DNA from: Paracoccus sp. UBA889
GTDB lineage: Bacteria > Pseudomonadota > Alphaproteobacteria > Rhodobacterales > Rhodobacteraceae
NCBI GenBank assembly: GCA_002294185.1
Contig: DBFD01000046.1
Coordinates: 62,001-126,000 of the forward strand
DNA length: 64,000 nt
Direction of reading: 5' to 3'
The stretch's first letter is position 1, and each line of letters opens with the position of its first letter. Both the position numbers and the translations under genes were made by a program. Below, piece after piece: positions 45,891-53,238 of this stretch. The notes beneath the pieces were generated by a model. It was not told the origin of the DNA. It searched no databases and saw only the letters and a list, made by a program, of their open reading frames with translations.

Positions 45891-46300
45891 AGGGCCACGA
45901 AGCTCAGCGCGCCCGCCGACGCCATCGTCATCTCGTAGGTCGCCTCCCCGTTGTAGCTACCCGCGTATTCCAACGCGGAGATCTGGAAAGGCCCCTCGAC
46001 CGTGCCGAAATCCGGGATGACGACCTGAAAGCGCGGAACCTCGCCGTCGAAAAAGATCTGCCGCGCACGACCGTCCGTATCGGCATCGCGAAACACTCCC
46101 GACCCCGAGATCGAGGCGCTGCGCATTCCCGCCCCACCCAGCAATTCGCGCCAGCCGCCTTCGCTTTCGATCGTGGTCACATCCACCGTCTCGGCGTTGA
46201 ACGACAGGCGCGAGGCCCGCAGTCCGGCCACCGTCTCGAAAGAGCCATCGCCCGTCATGTCCATCTTGATCAGCAGGTCGCGTCCGTTCTGTACCGCCAT
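45887..46300 (-). CDS. GTA gp9: major tail tube protein (TP901-1 family)
   Basis: A 137-residue protein starting M-A-V-Q-N-G-R-D-L-L-I-K, with S-F-N-A-E-T-V-D-V-T and S-G-S-G-V-F-R-D, as in the TP901-1 major tail family. It polymerises into the tail tube. GAGGAGAAAA precedes the ATG at 46300; an upstream in-frame ATG is rejected. It ends in a four-base overlap with g10. Confidence 0.92.
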   Translation of the reverse strand: MAVQNGRDLLIKMDMTGDGSFETVAGLRASRLSFNAETVDVTTIESEGGWRELLGGAGMRSASISGSGVFRDADTDGRARQIFFDGEVPRFQVVIPDFGTVEGPFQISALEYAGSYNGEATYEMTMASAGALSFVAL

Positions 46301-46311
46301 GGGTTTTCTCC

Positions 46312-46731
46312 TCAGTCCAGATCGATGCGGGCACGGAAGGTCAGATCGACCCGCCGCGCCGCACCATTTTCCACCCGCCGCGCCTTGGCGCGCAGGAACC
46401 ACATTCCGGCCAGATCGCCGCGATCCAGCGTCAGTTCGGCACGTTCCAAAGCCTCCGCGACAGCAACGGCAGCCGTTTTCACGGCGGCGAATCCCGCGCT
46501 TTCATCCGTGCCCGACAGAACCGAGACGATGAAATCGTGCTGGGATCCGGCGCGATCGAAATCGCCGGCATCGCGCACCTCTTCGGGACCCAGCGAGACG
46601 AAGACCCCGCTGGGCGCATCGACCGGCATCGCGTCATAAATCGCGTCTCCGACCAGTTCGGACAACACTGCGTCGGCCCGCAGTCGCTGATAGACCGCGC
46701 CCTGAAGGGCGACGGAAGCCGCATAACTCAT
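46312..46731 (-). CDS. GTA gp8: tail terminator (DUF3168)
   Basis: A 139-residue protein with M-S-Y-A-A-S-V-A-L-Q-x-A-V-Y-Q-R-L-R-A and the central D-F-I-V-S-V-L-S of DUF3168. It caps the tail tube at the head-proximal end. The start overlaps the g7 stop (ATGA). Confidence 0.9.
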   Translation of the reverse strand: MSYAASVALQGAVYQRLRADAVLSELVGDAIYDAMPVDAPSGVFVSLGPEEVRDAGDFDRAGSQHDFIVSVLSGTDESAGFAAVKTAAVAVAEALERAELTLDRGDLAGMWFLRAKARRVENGAARRVDLTFRARIDLD

Positions 46732-47066
46732 GCCTGATCCTCCTCGCGCGCAAAACATGTCAGCCACAGGCCGTCACGGTCCCGCTCGGCGACCGCATCG
46801 ATCCGGAAGAACCGGCGATCCAGCCGCAACCTCTGTCCGGGTGCCGGCCGCCTTGGATCGCCCGTCGCCGCAGACCGCACCGTGATCTTCCAGGATACGA
46901 CGCTTTCCGCGCCCACCTCTGCCGACCGCCGCCGCCCCGAACCCGAATCCAGTTCGGCCCACAGAAATCCCAGTTGCCGCCAGACCACGCGATAACCGCC
47001 CAGCCCGTCGCTCTGACGCTCTGGCGCTTCCAGCGCCAGGCGCACGTTCAGCCTCGGCGCGCCCAT
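46728..47066 (-). CDS. GTA gp7: head-tail stopper/adaptor
   Basis: A 112-residue protein with the SPP1 gp16-like fold pattern: L-E-A-P-x-R-x-x-D-G-L-G-G near the N-terminus, W-A-E-L, and the C-terminal D-G-L-W-L-T-C. It joins the connector to the tail. The ATG at 47066 overlaps the g6 stop by one base (TGATG). Confidence 0.88.
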   Translation of the reverse strand: MGAPRLNVRLALEAPERQSDGLGGYRVVWRQLGFLWAELDSGSGRRRSAEVGAESVVSWKITVRSAATGDPRRPAPGQRLRLDRRFFRIDAVAERDRDGLWLTCFAREEDQA

Positions 47067-47680
47067 CAACGCACCTCGCGCTGACCGCGCCCCGCCAGGG
47101 TGCGGATCTGGCGCCAGCGTTCGATCAGTGCGCTGACCCCGAAGGGCATCGCATTCGCCGATCCCTCGAAGCTGCGATCCTCGTAATATCGCGTGGCCAG
47201 CATCAGAACCGCCTGCGACAGATCGGCCGGCACCGAAGCCCAGGTATCGCCGAACCCTGCCGTGAAGGTAATCGTCAGAAAGCCCCGGCGCGGCACGTTG
47301 GGCAGAATGACACCCGCCGGCAGAATGGTCGGGCGCTGCATGTCGGGCAGCAGCCGCCAGCCGTCGGGTTGCAGCGTCGTTACCGTGCCGGCCCCGTCAT
47401 CGATCTCGATCCTGTCGACCGTGACCACGGGCGCCAGCGGCAGCGTCTGTCCCAGCCGGTCGCGCCAATCGTCCAGTTGCATCCGAAAACGCCGCGTCAG
47501 CAGGACCTTGCCCGTGCGCGCCTCGATCGCGGCGATCGCGGCGCGCAGATAGCCCGTCAGCGCCGCCGTTTCCGCATTATCCTCGGCAATCTCGAAACCC
47601 GAGCCGAGGCGCAAATGCTCGCGCAAGGAGGCGACAGGCAGCGCCTCCGCCGCGGGCGCCGTTTCCTCAATCAGCATCAT
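47066..47680 (-). CDS. GTA gp6: head-tail connector (phiE125 gp8 family)
   Basis: A 204-residue protein with L-R-E-H-L-R-L and the TIGR02215-type central and C-terminal regions (L-S-Q-A-V-L-M-L-A-T-R-Y-Y-E-D-R). It forms the adaptor ring under the portal. GGAGG precedes the double ATG. A 193-base gap containing a perfect hairpin separates it from the capsid gene. Confidence 0.9.
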   Translation of the reverse strand: MMLIEETAPAAEALPVASLREHLRLGSGFEIAEDNAETAALTGYLRAAIAAIEARTGKVLLTRRFRMQLDDWRDRLGQTLPLAPVVTVDRIEIDDGAGTVTTLQPDGWRLLPDMQRPTILPAGVILPNVPRRGFLTITFTAGFGDTWASVPADLSQAVLMLATRYYEDRSFEGSANAMPFGVSALIERWRQIRTLAGRGQREVR

Positions 47681-47723
47681 CTTGCGAACCTCCCGTCCTG
47701 CCGTCCGCCATTCGTTCCACCGA

Positions 47724-47749
47724 GGCGGGGCCCGACCATGGGCCCCGCC
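47724..47749 (-). other. Perfect hairpin between capsid gene and g6
   Basis: Ten-base arms (GGCGGGGCCC and its complement) enclose six bases. There is no T-run, so it is unlikely to terminate by itself; it could protect the 3' end of the capsid message or reduce read-through. Confidence 0.6.
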
Positions 47750-47873
47750 ATTGCTTCAGGCGGGAAAGGACCGCGCCCGCGCGCCAGCCATCAGCACGCG
47801 CGGACAGTTGCAAAGCCAGCATGACCGGCGCGCGACCCGCGCGCGGCCCCTTCCCTCGCCCGACCCCGAAGGA

Positions 47874-49037
47874 TCAGGCGAACTGCAGGAACTTGACCGC
47901 GCGGAAGTCGGTGACGCCGCCGCCGACGCGCTTGGTCGCATAGAACAGAACATGCGGCTTGGCGCTGAACGGATCGCGCAACACGCGCAGGTCGGGACGC
48001 TCGACAATGGTGTAGGCGGCATGGAAATCGCCGAAGGCGATGGCCAGGGCGTCAAAACCGATATCCGGCATGTCCTCGCTGATCAGAACCGGATAGCCCA
48101 GAAGCTGCGGCACCTGACCGGCAGCCAGGGCGTCGCTCCACAGAAAGCGCCCATCGGCATCCTTCATCTTGCGAACCTGCGCTGCCGTCTTCGAATTCAT
48201 CACGAAGCTGGCATTGGCGCGATATTCCGCAGGCAGGGCATAGATCAGGTCGATCAGCGGATCGGCCGGCGCGGCCGAGTTGAACTCGCCGATCGCGCCC
48301 GTGCCGATAACGCCGATCTCGCCCGCGCCGGCGCTGTCGTTCGGCGCCGTCGGATAGGCCAGAATGCCCTTCGGCTTCGATACACCATCGCCCGAAATGA
48401 AGGCTGCTGCTTCCGAACGCGCGAACTTGTCGGCGATCCGCTCGGCCAGCCATGCCTCGACGTCGAAGGCGGCATCGTCCAGCAGGCGCTGACTGGCCTT
48501 CGGCATCGCCGACAATTCGTGAACCGGGATCGAGATCCGTTCGACACCGCCGGCGCCGGACTCGACCGGCTCGGCCTCGTCGGCCCAGCCCGCACCCATG
48601 TCACCCTTGTCCACCAGAACCTCGTAGGCCGAGGATTCGACGGTCACGACATTGGCCAGCTTGCGCAGCGACGCACCGGTGGAGAGCACCGATTGCACGC
48701 TGTCGGCGACCTGGGGGGCCGCCAGGAAACCACCGTCGCTGGCCACGCTCAGCCCCTTTTCCTCGACCGCAAGGCCGCGCAGACCGTCGTCATCGCCGCT
48801 GCGCAGATAGGCGTTGAATGCCTTCTGATGCGGAACCTCGGTCTCGGCCACGGTCGAAAGAGGCGCGCGGCCCCGAATGGCGGTCTTGCGATCAAGCATG
48901 TTCATACGCTCTTCCTGTGCATTGAGCTTCTTCTGAATGTCGTCTCGGAACCCTCTGAGTTCGCTCACGAACCCTGTCATGGCCCCTTTCAGATCGGCGG
49001 ACGCGTCACCGCCGCCCGCGGCCTTCACCTCGGTCAT
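47874..49037 (-). CDS. GTA gp5: HK97-fold major capsid protein
   Basis: A 387-residue HK97-type capsid protein. The first 100 residues form a charged coiled-coil delta domain (R-D-D-I-Q-K-K-L-N-A-Q) probably removed by gp4. The core shows G-F-L-A-A-P-Q-V, E-L-S-A-M-P-K-A-S-Q-R-L-L-D-D, M-N-S-K-T-A-A and L-L-G-Y-P-V. GAGGAGAAG precedes the ATG at 49037; a long in-frame extension upstream is a shadow. Non-coding gaps of 128 and 193 bases on either side, each with a hairpin, are unusual inside this otherwise compact operon. Confidence 0.93.
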   Translation of the reverse strand: MTEVKAAGGGDASADLKGAMTGFVSELRGFRDDIQKKLNAQEERMNMLDRKTAIRGRAPLSTVAETEVPHQKAFNAYLRSGDDDGLRGLAVEEKGLSVASDGGFLAAPQVADSVQSVLSTGASLRKLANVVTVESSAYEVLVDKGDMGAGWADEAEPVESGAGGVERISIPVHELSAMPKASQRLLDDAAFDVEAWLAERIADKFARSEAAAFISGDGVSKPKGILAYPTAPNDSAGAGEIGVIGTGAIGEFNSAAPADPLIDLIYALPAEYRANASFVMNSKTAAQVRKMKDADGRFLWSDALAAGQVPQLLGYPVLISEDMPDIGFDALAIAFGDFHAAYTIVERPDLRVLRDPFSAKPHVLFYATKRVGGGVTDFRAVKFLQFA

Positions 49038-49110
49038 AATCTTCTCCTCATCGCGATGATCGGGGCCGATCCGCCCCTGCTGCCGGGTCAGGAACGACCC
49101 GAACCCGAAT

Positions 49111-49128
49111 GATGCGTCCCGGCGCATC
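49111..49128 (-). other. Hairpin in the capsid gene leader
   Basis: A perfect 6-bp inverted repeat (GATGCG/CGCATC, six-base loop) in the 128-base gap before the capsid gene. It has no T-run. It could be a processing or stability element; chance cannot be excluded. Confidence 0.35.
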
Positions 49129-49165
49129 TTGCCGCGGCCGCGCCGATGCGGCGCGACCCCGGATT

Positions 49166-49696
49166 TCAGTCTGCCCGCAGCGCCTCGACGGCCGCCGAAA
49201 ACAGCGCCGCGATCTCGCGCAGATCGTCCGTTTCCTTGCGGCCGACCTTGGCCTCGGGCAGCATCGGAAAGGTCACCAGCGACACTTCCCACAATTCGAC
49301 CTCGGCCAGGGCGCGGCGCCCTTTCTGATCGCGCTCGGCGCGGATCGTGCGATAGCCGATGGACAGGCCATCGATCGCACCGGCCTGAATCAGCGCCGCC
49401 GCTTCGCGGGCCTGCGCGACCTCGCGCAGCAGGCGACCCTTGACCCACAGCCCTGTCTGATCCTCGCGGATCTCGTCCCAGACACCGATGGGCCGTGTCG
49501 GATCGTGCTGCCACAGCATCCGAACCTTGTCGCCCTTGCCCGCCAGCTTCTTCAGCGAGGCTGCGAAGGCGCCCGGAAGAACCGCGTCGCCGCCCTGATC
49601 CGTCATCCCGAACAGGCTGGCATAGCCTTCGATTACATGGCCTTCGCTCAGGACCGGAGCCCCGCCCGCGAATTTCACCTCAAGTCCCGGAACCAT
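49166..49696 (-). CDS. GTA gp4: prohead protease (HK97 family)
   Basis: A 176-residue U35/HK97-type serine protease. It has I-E-G-Y-A-S-L-F near residue 23, M-L-W-Q-H-D-P-T with the catalytic histidine, and G-L-S-I-G-Y-R with the serine, then E-V-S-L-V-T-F-P. It matures the capsid. AAAGGAGG precedes the ATG. It is three bases from g3.5. Confidence 0.93.
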   Translation of the reverse strand: MVPGLEVKFAGGAPVLSEGHVIEGYASLFGMTDQGGDAVLPGAFAASLKKLAGKGDKVRMLWQHDPTRPIGVWDEIREDQTGLWVKGRLLREVAQAREAAALIQAGAIDGLSIGYRTIRAERDQKGRRALAEVELWEVSLVTFPMLPEAKVGRKETDDLREIAALFSAAVEALRAD

Positions 49697-49699
49697 CCC

Positions 49700-49942
49700 T
49701 CAGCCTCCTTTGGGCACGTAGTCGATTATTCCCTGAATGGCCTGGGTCAGGATGACGGCGACGACGCCGTAAACCGTCATCCACAGCCGCCGCTCCAGGC
49801 CCTCCATCAGCGCCTCGATGCGCTCCAGCCGCTTCTCGACGGTGCCGAATTGCAGCGCCATGATCCGCTCCTGCGCCTCAAATCGCTGGTCGCGCCACAA
49901 GCCCGCCTCGATGAAACGCGATCCTTCCATCGGCTCACCCAT
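49700..49942 (-). CDS. GTA gp3.5: small membrane-type protein
   Basis: An 80-residue protein with a charged amphipathic N-terminal half containing coiled-coil heptads (V-E-K-R-L-E-R-I-E-A-L) and one hydrophobic helix at about residues 55-73. It overlaps the portal gene end by eight bases. Its position equals the g3.5 reading frame of other GTAs. Function is unknown. Confidence 0.78.
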   Translation of the reverse strand: MGEPMEGSRFIEAGLWRDQRFEAQERIMALQFGTVEKRLERIEALMEGLERRLWMTVYGVVAVILTQAIQGIIDYVPKGG

Positions 49943-51119
49943 CGGTCAGCGGAGGCAGCCCCAGCAGCGCCCGCTTTTCGGCATCGCTGAGAAAACTCGC
50001 CCCGCCGATCCGGGCCCATTGCTGATCCCGCTCTTCTGCCAGGGCCGGAATTCGGTCGGGATCGGGACGCAGATCGACCTCGGTGCCCATATGCTCAGAG
50101 AGCCACCAGGCCACTGACGCGGACACCCGCGTCGCCAGCGGCAGAACGGTCAGCCGATAGAAGGCCCGGTGCGCCTCGGCATAGTTTGCATAGGTCGCAT
50201 CCCCGGGGATCCCCAGCAGCATGGGCGGAACGCCAAAGGCCAGCGCGATCTCGCGCGCCGCCGACAGCTTGGTTTCATGAAACTCCATGTCGCTGGGGCT
50301 GAATCCCATCGGCTTCCAGTCCAGCCCGCCTTCCAGCAGCATCGGTCGCCCGGCATTGCGTGCGCCCTGATGGTTCATCTCGATCTCGCCGACCAAGCGG
50401 TCATATTGTTCGGGGCTCAGAACCCCCTGCCCGTCGACGCCCTTGTAGACGATGGCGCCACTTGGCCTCGCGGCGTTGTCCAGCAGCGCCTTGGACCAGG
50501 CGCTGGCGCTGTTATGCACATCCAGCGCCACCGCCGCTGCCTGCATCGGCGACAATCCGTAGTGATCGTCCTGCGGATGAAAGCTCTTGATGTGGCAGAT
50601 CGGATCGGGGCTGCCGGTCATGTCGAAACGATGCTTGCGCCCGCCAACGGAATATTCGAACGCCACCGGCCAGCCATCCGTGCCGGGAACGATGCTCATC
50701 CGGTCCGAACGCAGAACATGCAGTTCTTCCGGCAGCCCCGCCCCGGACAATCCGACCGCCTCGACATAGCCGTTGCCCGACAGCAGCAATTGCCCGAAGA
50801 GGGCTTCGAACAATTCCGCCCGTCCCTGGCCCGGGTTGGGACGTCGCAGCAGATCCAGCACCGGATGCACGTCATATCGCCGCTCGCGATCCTCGCAGAC
50901 CAGCGGCACCGCCGCCGCCGCCTCGGCGATCAGCTTGACCGACCGGAACCCGACCGGATTGCCCATGAAACCGCCGCGCGTCAGCGACCCGGTATCACGT
51001 GCCGACCAGATCGGCCGTCCCGCTCCGGACGCAAAGGCCACCACCCGGCCCGTCGCGCTGGCCTTCCTCTCCGGTGCGGGAATGGATGTCTCCTCCCGCG
51101 AAAACAATCGAAACGCCAT
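49935..51119 (-). CDS. GTA gp3: portal protein (HK97 family)
   Basis: A 394-residue portal with N-P-V-G-F-R-S-V-K-L-I-A-E-A, G-N-G-Y-V-E, H-I-K-S-F-H-P and F-G-V-P-P-M-L-L-G, as in HK97 portals. The dodecameric ring is the DNA entry channel. The ATG at 51119 is set by GGAGGCGAGC. An intrinsic terminator lies 25 bases upstream, so its expression needs read-through or a local promoter. Confidence 0.93.
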   Translation of the reverse strand: MAFRLFSREETSIPAPERKASATGRVVAFASGAGRPIWSARDTGSLTRGGFMGNPVGFRSVKLIAEAAAAVPLVCEDRERRYDVHPVLDLLRRPNPGQGRAELFEALFGQLLLSGNGYVEAVGLSGAGLPEELHVLRSDRMSIVPGTDGWPVAFEYSVGGRKHRFDMTGSPDPICHIKSFHPQDDHYGLSPMQAAAVALDVHNSASAWSKALLDNAARPSGAIVYKGVDGQGVLSPEQYDRLVGEIEMNHQGARNAGRPMLLEGGLDWKPMGFSPSDMEFHETKLSAAREIALAFGVPPMLLGIPGDATYANYAEAHRAFYRLTVLPLATRVSASVAWWLSEHMGTEVDLRPDPDRIPALAEERDQQWARIGGASFLSDAEKRALLGLPPLTDG

Positions 51120-51143
51120 GCTCGCCTCCATGCCTCGGCCATG

Positions 51144-51170
51144 AAAAAGGGCCGGCCCGCAGGCCAGCCC
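51144..51170 (-). terminator. Intrinsic terminator between g2 and g3
   Basis: On the minus strand a 9-bp stem (one G-U pair) with loop TGCG is followed by five T residues. It lies 64 bases after the terminase stop and 25 bases before the portal start, inside the GTA operon. Confidence 0.8.
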
Positions 51171-51177
51171 CTTCTTC

Positions 51178-51215
51178 GTTGTCCAAATACCCCGGGGGAC
51201 GCCGGTTCGTGCGTG
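51178..51215 (-). repeat. Intergenic GTTGTCCAAATACC-CCGGGGG element
   Basis: The plus strand reads GTTGTCCAAATACCCCGGGGG and then a second C-run (CCCCC near 51222). It shares the AAATACC-GGGGG core with the element at 16985-17041. It lies between the terminase stop and the portal terminator. Confidence 0.4.
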
Positions 51216-51233
51216 TGAAACCCCCGCCTTTTC

Positions 51234-52649
51234 TCACAATCGCCGCATCTGCGGCCGCCGCCAGCCCGCCGCCGGCTCGATCATCAGCTCGTGAATCGCC
51301 CAGACCATCGCATCCAGCCGATCCGGAGAGCCGCGTCCCTCATAGCCGCGAACCGTCATCTGGCACATCTGGTCCTCCAGCGCGCCCAGATTGCCGGACC
51401 GGACATGCCTGATGCGCCCCTGTTCATACAGCGCGGCGACCGGTTCGGCACGCAGGCCCTTGCCGCGGCCGGCGCGCAGCGCCTTGAACGGCACCAGGGG
51501 ATCGACCTGCCGGATCACGCTTTCGACCAGATCACCGCCCTGATTGACTTCGGCCACCAGCTTTTCGGCCCCGTGCCGGTCCATCGCGGCAATCGCGGCA
51601 CGCGCCCAGTCCACCGGGCTGCCCCGCAGCGTCGCATCCTCCAGCAGATAGGCCCGCCAATCCTTCGGCTCGCCGTCGCAGACGACACCGGCGACGACGA
51701 TGCCGCATTCGTCGCTGGCCCGGCCGGCCGTCACCGCCGGATCGACGGCAACCACGACGCGGCTCAGTTTCGGCGCCTGCTCGATACGCGCGCCCTCCAG
51801 CATCGCCGTCGTCCAAAGTGCGCCCTCGATATCGTCCAGCAGCACGCCCTCCAGCTCCTGCCGACCCATCCGGGTCCCGCCATAGCGGGCCTCGACCTCG
51901 GCCAGAAAGCTCTCGGCCAGATAGGCCCGGTTGGCATCGGTCGGCGCATGCGTCGTGACGGTGCTGGCATTGCCCAGAATGCGCTTCAGCACGGCCACAT
52001 TGCGCGGCGTCGTGGTCACGACCTGCTGCGGATGGCTGCCCAGGCGCAACGCGAATTGCAGCATGTCCCAGGTGTCGTCGGCCTTCTTCCACTTGGCCAG
52101 TTCATCCACCCAGGCCGCATCGAATTGCGGGCCGCGCAAAGCCTCGGGCTCATGCGCGGAATAGACCGTCGCCGTCGCTCCATTGGCCCAGACCAGCCGC
52201 CGCCGCCCGGTTTCCCAGACCGGCCTGCGGTCGGGGGGCGAACAGGCCAGGATCCCGCTCTCGCCCATGACCATCACTTCGCGGGCCTGATCGAAGGTCT
52301 CGCCGACCAGTGCCACCCGCTGACACTGACCGGGCGCGGTGGCGGTCGGACCCTCGACCATGCGGCGGACCCATTCCGAGCCGGCGCGGGTCTTGCCCGC
52401 GCCGCGCCCGCCCATGATGACCCAGCTTTTCCAATCGCCCTCGGGCGGCAACTGATGCGGCAGGGCCCAGAACTCGAACAGCCAGGGCAGCGCCATCAGT
52501 GCGTTTTCGCCCAGCCCTTCAAGAAATTCGTCAACCTCCTCCGGCTCGGCGGAGGCAAGCCAGGCGGCGCCCGATCTCAGTTCTTGCCGCGTCAAGGTCG
52601 AGGCAGCCTCCTCCGACCCCGCCGGCGATGTCCTTGCGAAGTTTGTCAA
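51234..52649 (-). CDS. GTA gp2: terminase large subunit
   Basis: A 471-residue packaging ATPase/nuclease. The Walker A motif G-G-R-G-A-G-K-T is at residues 80-87, Walker B near A-A-W-V-D-E-L-A-K-W, and the nuclease region has V-A-V-D-P-A-V-T-A and later G-S-P-D-R-L-D-A-M-V-W-A. I choose the TTG at 52649 because AAAGGAG lies seven bases upstream; an ATG at 52685 has no such site. The first 119 bases overlap the end of g1 in another frame. Confidence 0.92.
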   Translation of the reverse strand: MTNFARTSPAGSEEAASTLTRQELRSGAAWLASAEPEEVDEFLEGLGENALMALPWLFEFWALPHQLPPEGDWKSWVIMGGRGAGKTRAGSEWVRRMVEGPTATAPGQCQRVALVGETFDQAREVMVMGESGILACSPPDRRPVWETGRRRLVWANGATATVYSAHEPEALRGPQFDAAWVDELAKWKKADDTWDMLQFALRLGSHPQQVVTTTPRNVAVLKRILGNASTVTTHAPTDANRAYLAESFLAEVEARYGGTRMGRQELEGVLLDDIEGALWTTAMLEGARIEQAPKLSRVVVAVDPAVTAGRASDECGIVVAGVVCDGEPKDWRAYLLEDATLRGSPVDWARAAIAAMDRHGAEKLVAEVNQGGDLVESVIRQVDPLVPFKALRAGRGKGLRAEPVAALYEQGRIRHVRSGNLGALEDQMCQMTVRGYEGRGSPDRLDAMVWAIHELMIEPAAGWRRPQMRRL

Positions 52650-52950
52650 CGCGGCTCCTTTCCGACAACATATGATTGACCGCATCGCGCACCGCCCGTG
52701 CGCTGTGGATCGCGGTCTTCAGTTCACCAGGATCGACAGCACCCCGCTCGCGTTCCTCCAGCGCGTCCGTATGGCGCCGCAGGTCCCTGATGCAGGACGC
52801 AAGCTGTCCCTGTGCTTCGGCCAGCAGATCTTCCAGATCCGCGGTCCGCCGGTCTTCTTCGGCCTGGTCCGCAGCGCGATCGGTGACATGCGCATCGGCC
52901 GTGACTGGCCCTTCAGGATCACCGATCCCGCTCCATTCCATATCGTTCAT
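52531..52950 (-). CDS. GTA gp1: small terminase-like protein
   Basis: A 139-residue acidic, helix-rich protein (D-L-E-D-L-L-A-E-A-Q-G-Q-L, R-H-T-D-A-L-E-E-R-E-R) at the position of g1. The R. capsulatus g1 product acts as a small terminase without a typical DNA-binding domain, which agrees with the absence of a helix-turn-helix here. The ATG at 52950 is preceded by GAGGCGGGAC. The C-terminal 39 codons overlap g2. Family assignment rests mostly on position. Confidence 0.72.
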   Translation of the reverse strand: MNDMEWSGIGDPEGPVTADAHVTDRAADQAEEDRRTADLEDLLAEAQGQLASCIRDLRRHTDALEERERGAVDPGELKTAIHSARAVRDAVNHMLSERSRVDKLRKDIAGGVGGGCLDLDAARTEIGRRLACLRRAGGG

Positions 52951-52995
52951 GCAAACTGTCCCGCCTCGTGTCCTGTCCGCACGAGCCAAGAAACG

Positions 52996-53029
52996 AAAAA
53001 GCGGCCCTGGGGTCGCCCCCCGGCCGCTT
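52996..53029 (-). terminator. Strong intrinsic terminator in the g1 leader
   Basis: The minus strand forms an 8-bp outer stem (AAGCGGCC/GGCCGCTT), a small internal loop, a GGGG/CCCC inner stem with loop CGA, and then five T residues. It lies between the candidate promoter and g1, ending 45 bases before the g1 start. Confidence 0.82.
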
Positions 53030-53053
53030 GCCCATTTCTCCCAGCATGGAAAA

Positions 53054-53082
53054 CTTCTACTTCAGGGCGTCCGGTAAGTCAA
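53054..53082 (-). promoter_or_regulatory. Candidate sigma70 promoter of the GTA operon
   Basis: TTGACT (53082-53077) and TAGAAG (53059-53054) are separated by exactly 17 bases. Transcription would begin near 53047, 18 bases before the leader terminator. The region is AT-richer than its surroundings. Confidence 0.5.
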
Positions 53083-53103
53083 TCGCTAAACCATAGCGCG
53101 ATC

Positions 53104-53133
53104 ACTTTACCAAGTCTTATGCATCGAAAACAA
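53104..53133 (-). promoter_or_regulatory. Alternative GTA-operon promoter
   Basis: TTGTTT and TAAAGT with an 18-base spacer lie about 50 bases further upstream of the stronger candidate. This is a weaker consensus match, kept because the promoter of the cluster is not proven. Confidence 0.25.
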
Positions 53134-53238
53134 TGCCTTAAGACAGGCAACACCCATGCGTTCGCAGCGCAACACCGCGCGTGACATCACGCAAAGCCAA
53201 GGCCGGAAGGCCGCGATCGCACGGGAAAGAGGCTGCCC

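Larger units (their letters stand above)
38176..52950 (-). mobile_element. Gene transfer agent (RcGTA-type) structural gene cluster
   Basis: Eighteen consecutive minus-strand genes correspond in order and kind to the R. capsulatus GTA cluster: g1, g2, g3, g3.5, g4-g10, g10.1, g11-g15, plus a DUF2793 gene. All frames are intact and most are coupled by ATGA or TGATG overlaps. There is no integrase, repressor, replication, holin or endolysin gene. Known GTAs of this type package random host DNA, and their regulators (GafA, CtrA) and head-spike genes lie elsewhere in the genome. Confidence 0.93.

Noticed and set aside
38176..52950. Ordinary temperate prophage
   Set aside because: No integrase, repressor, replication, lysis or attachment sites; gene order matches RcGTA exactly and the cluster is flanked by housekeeping cysE.
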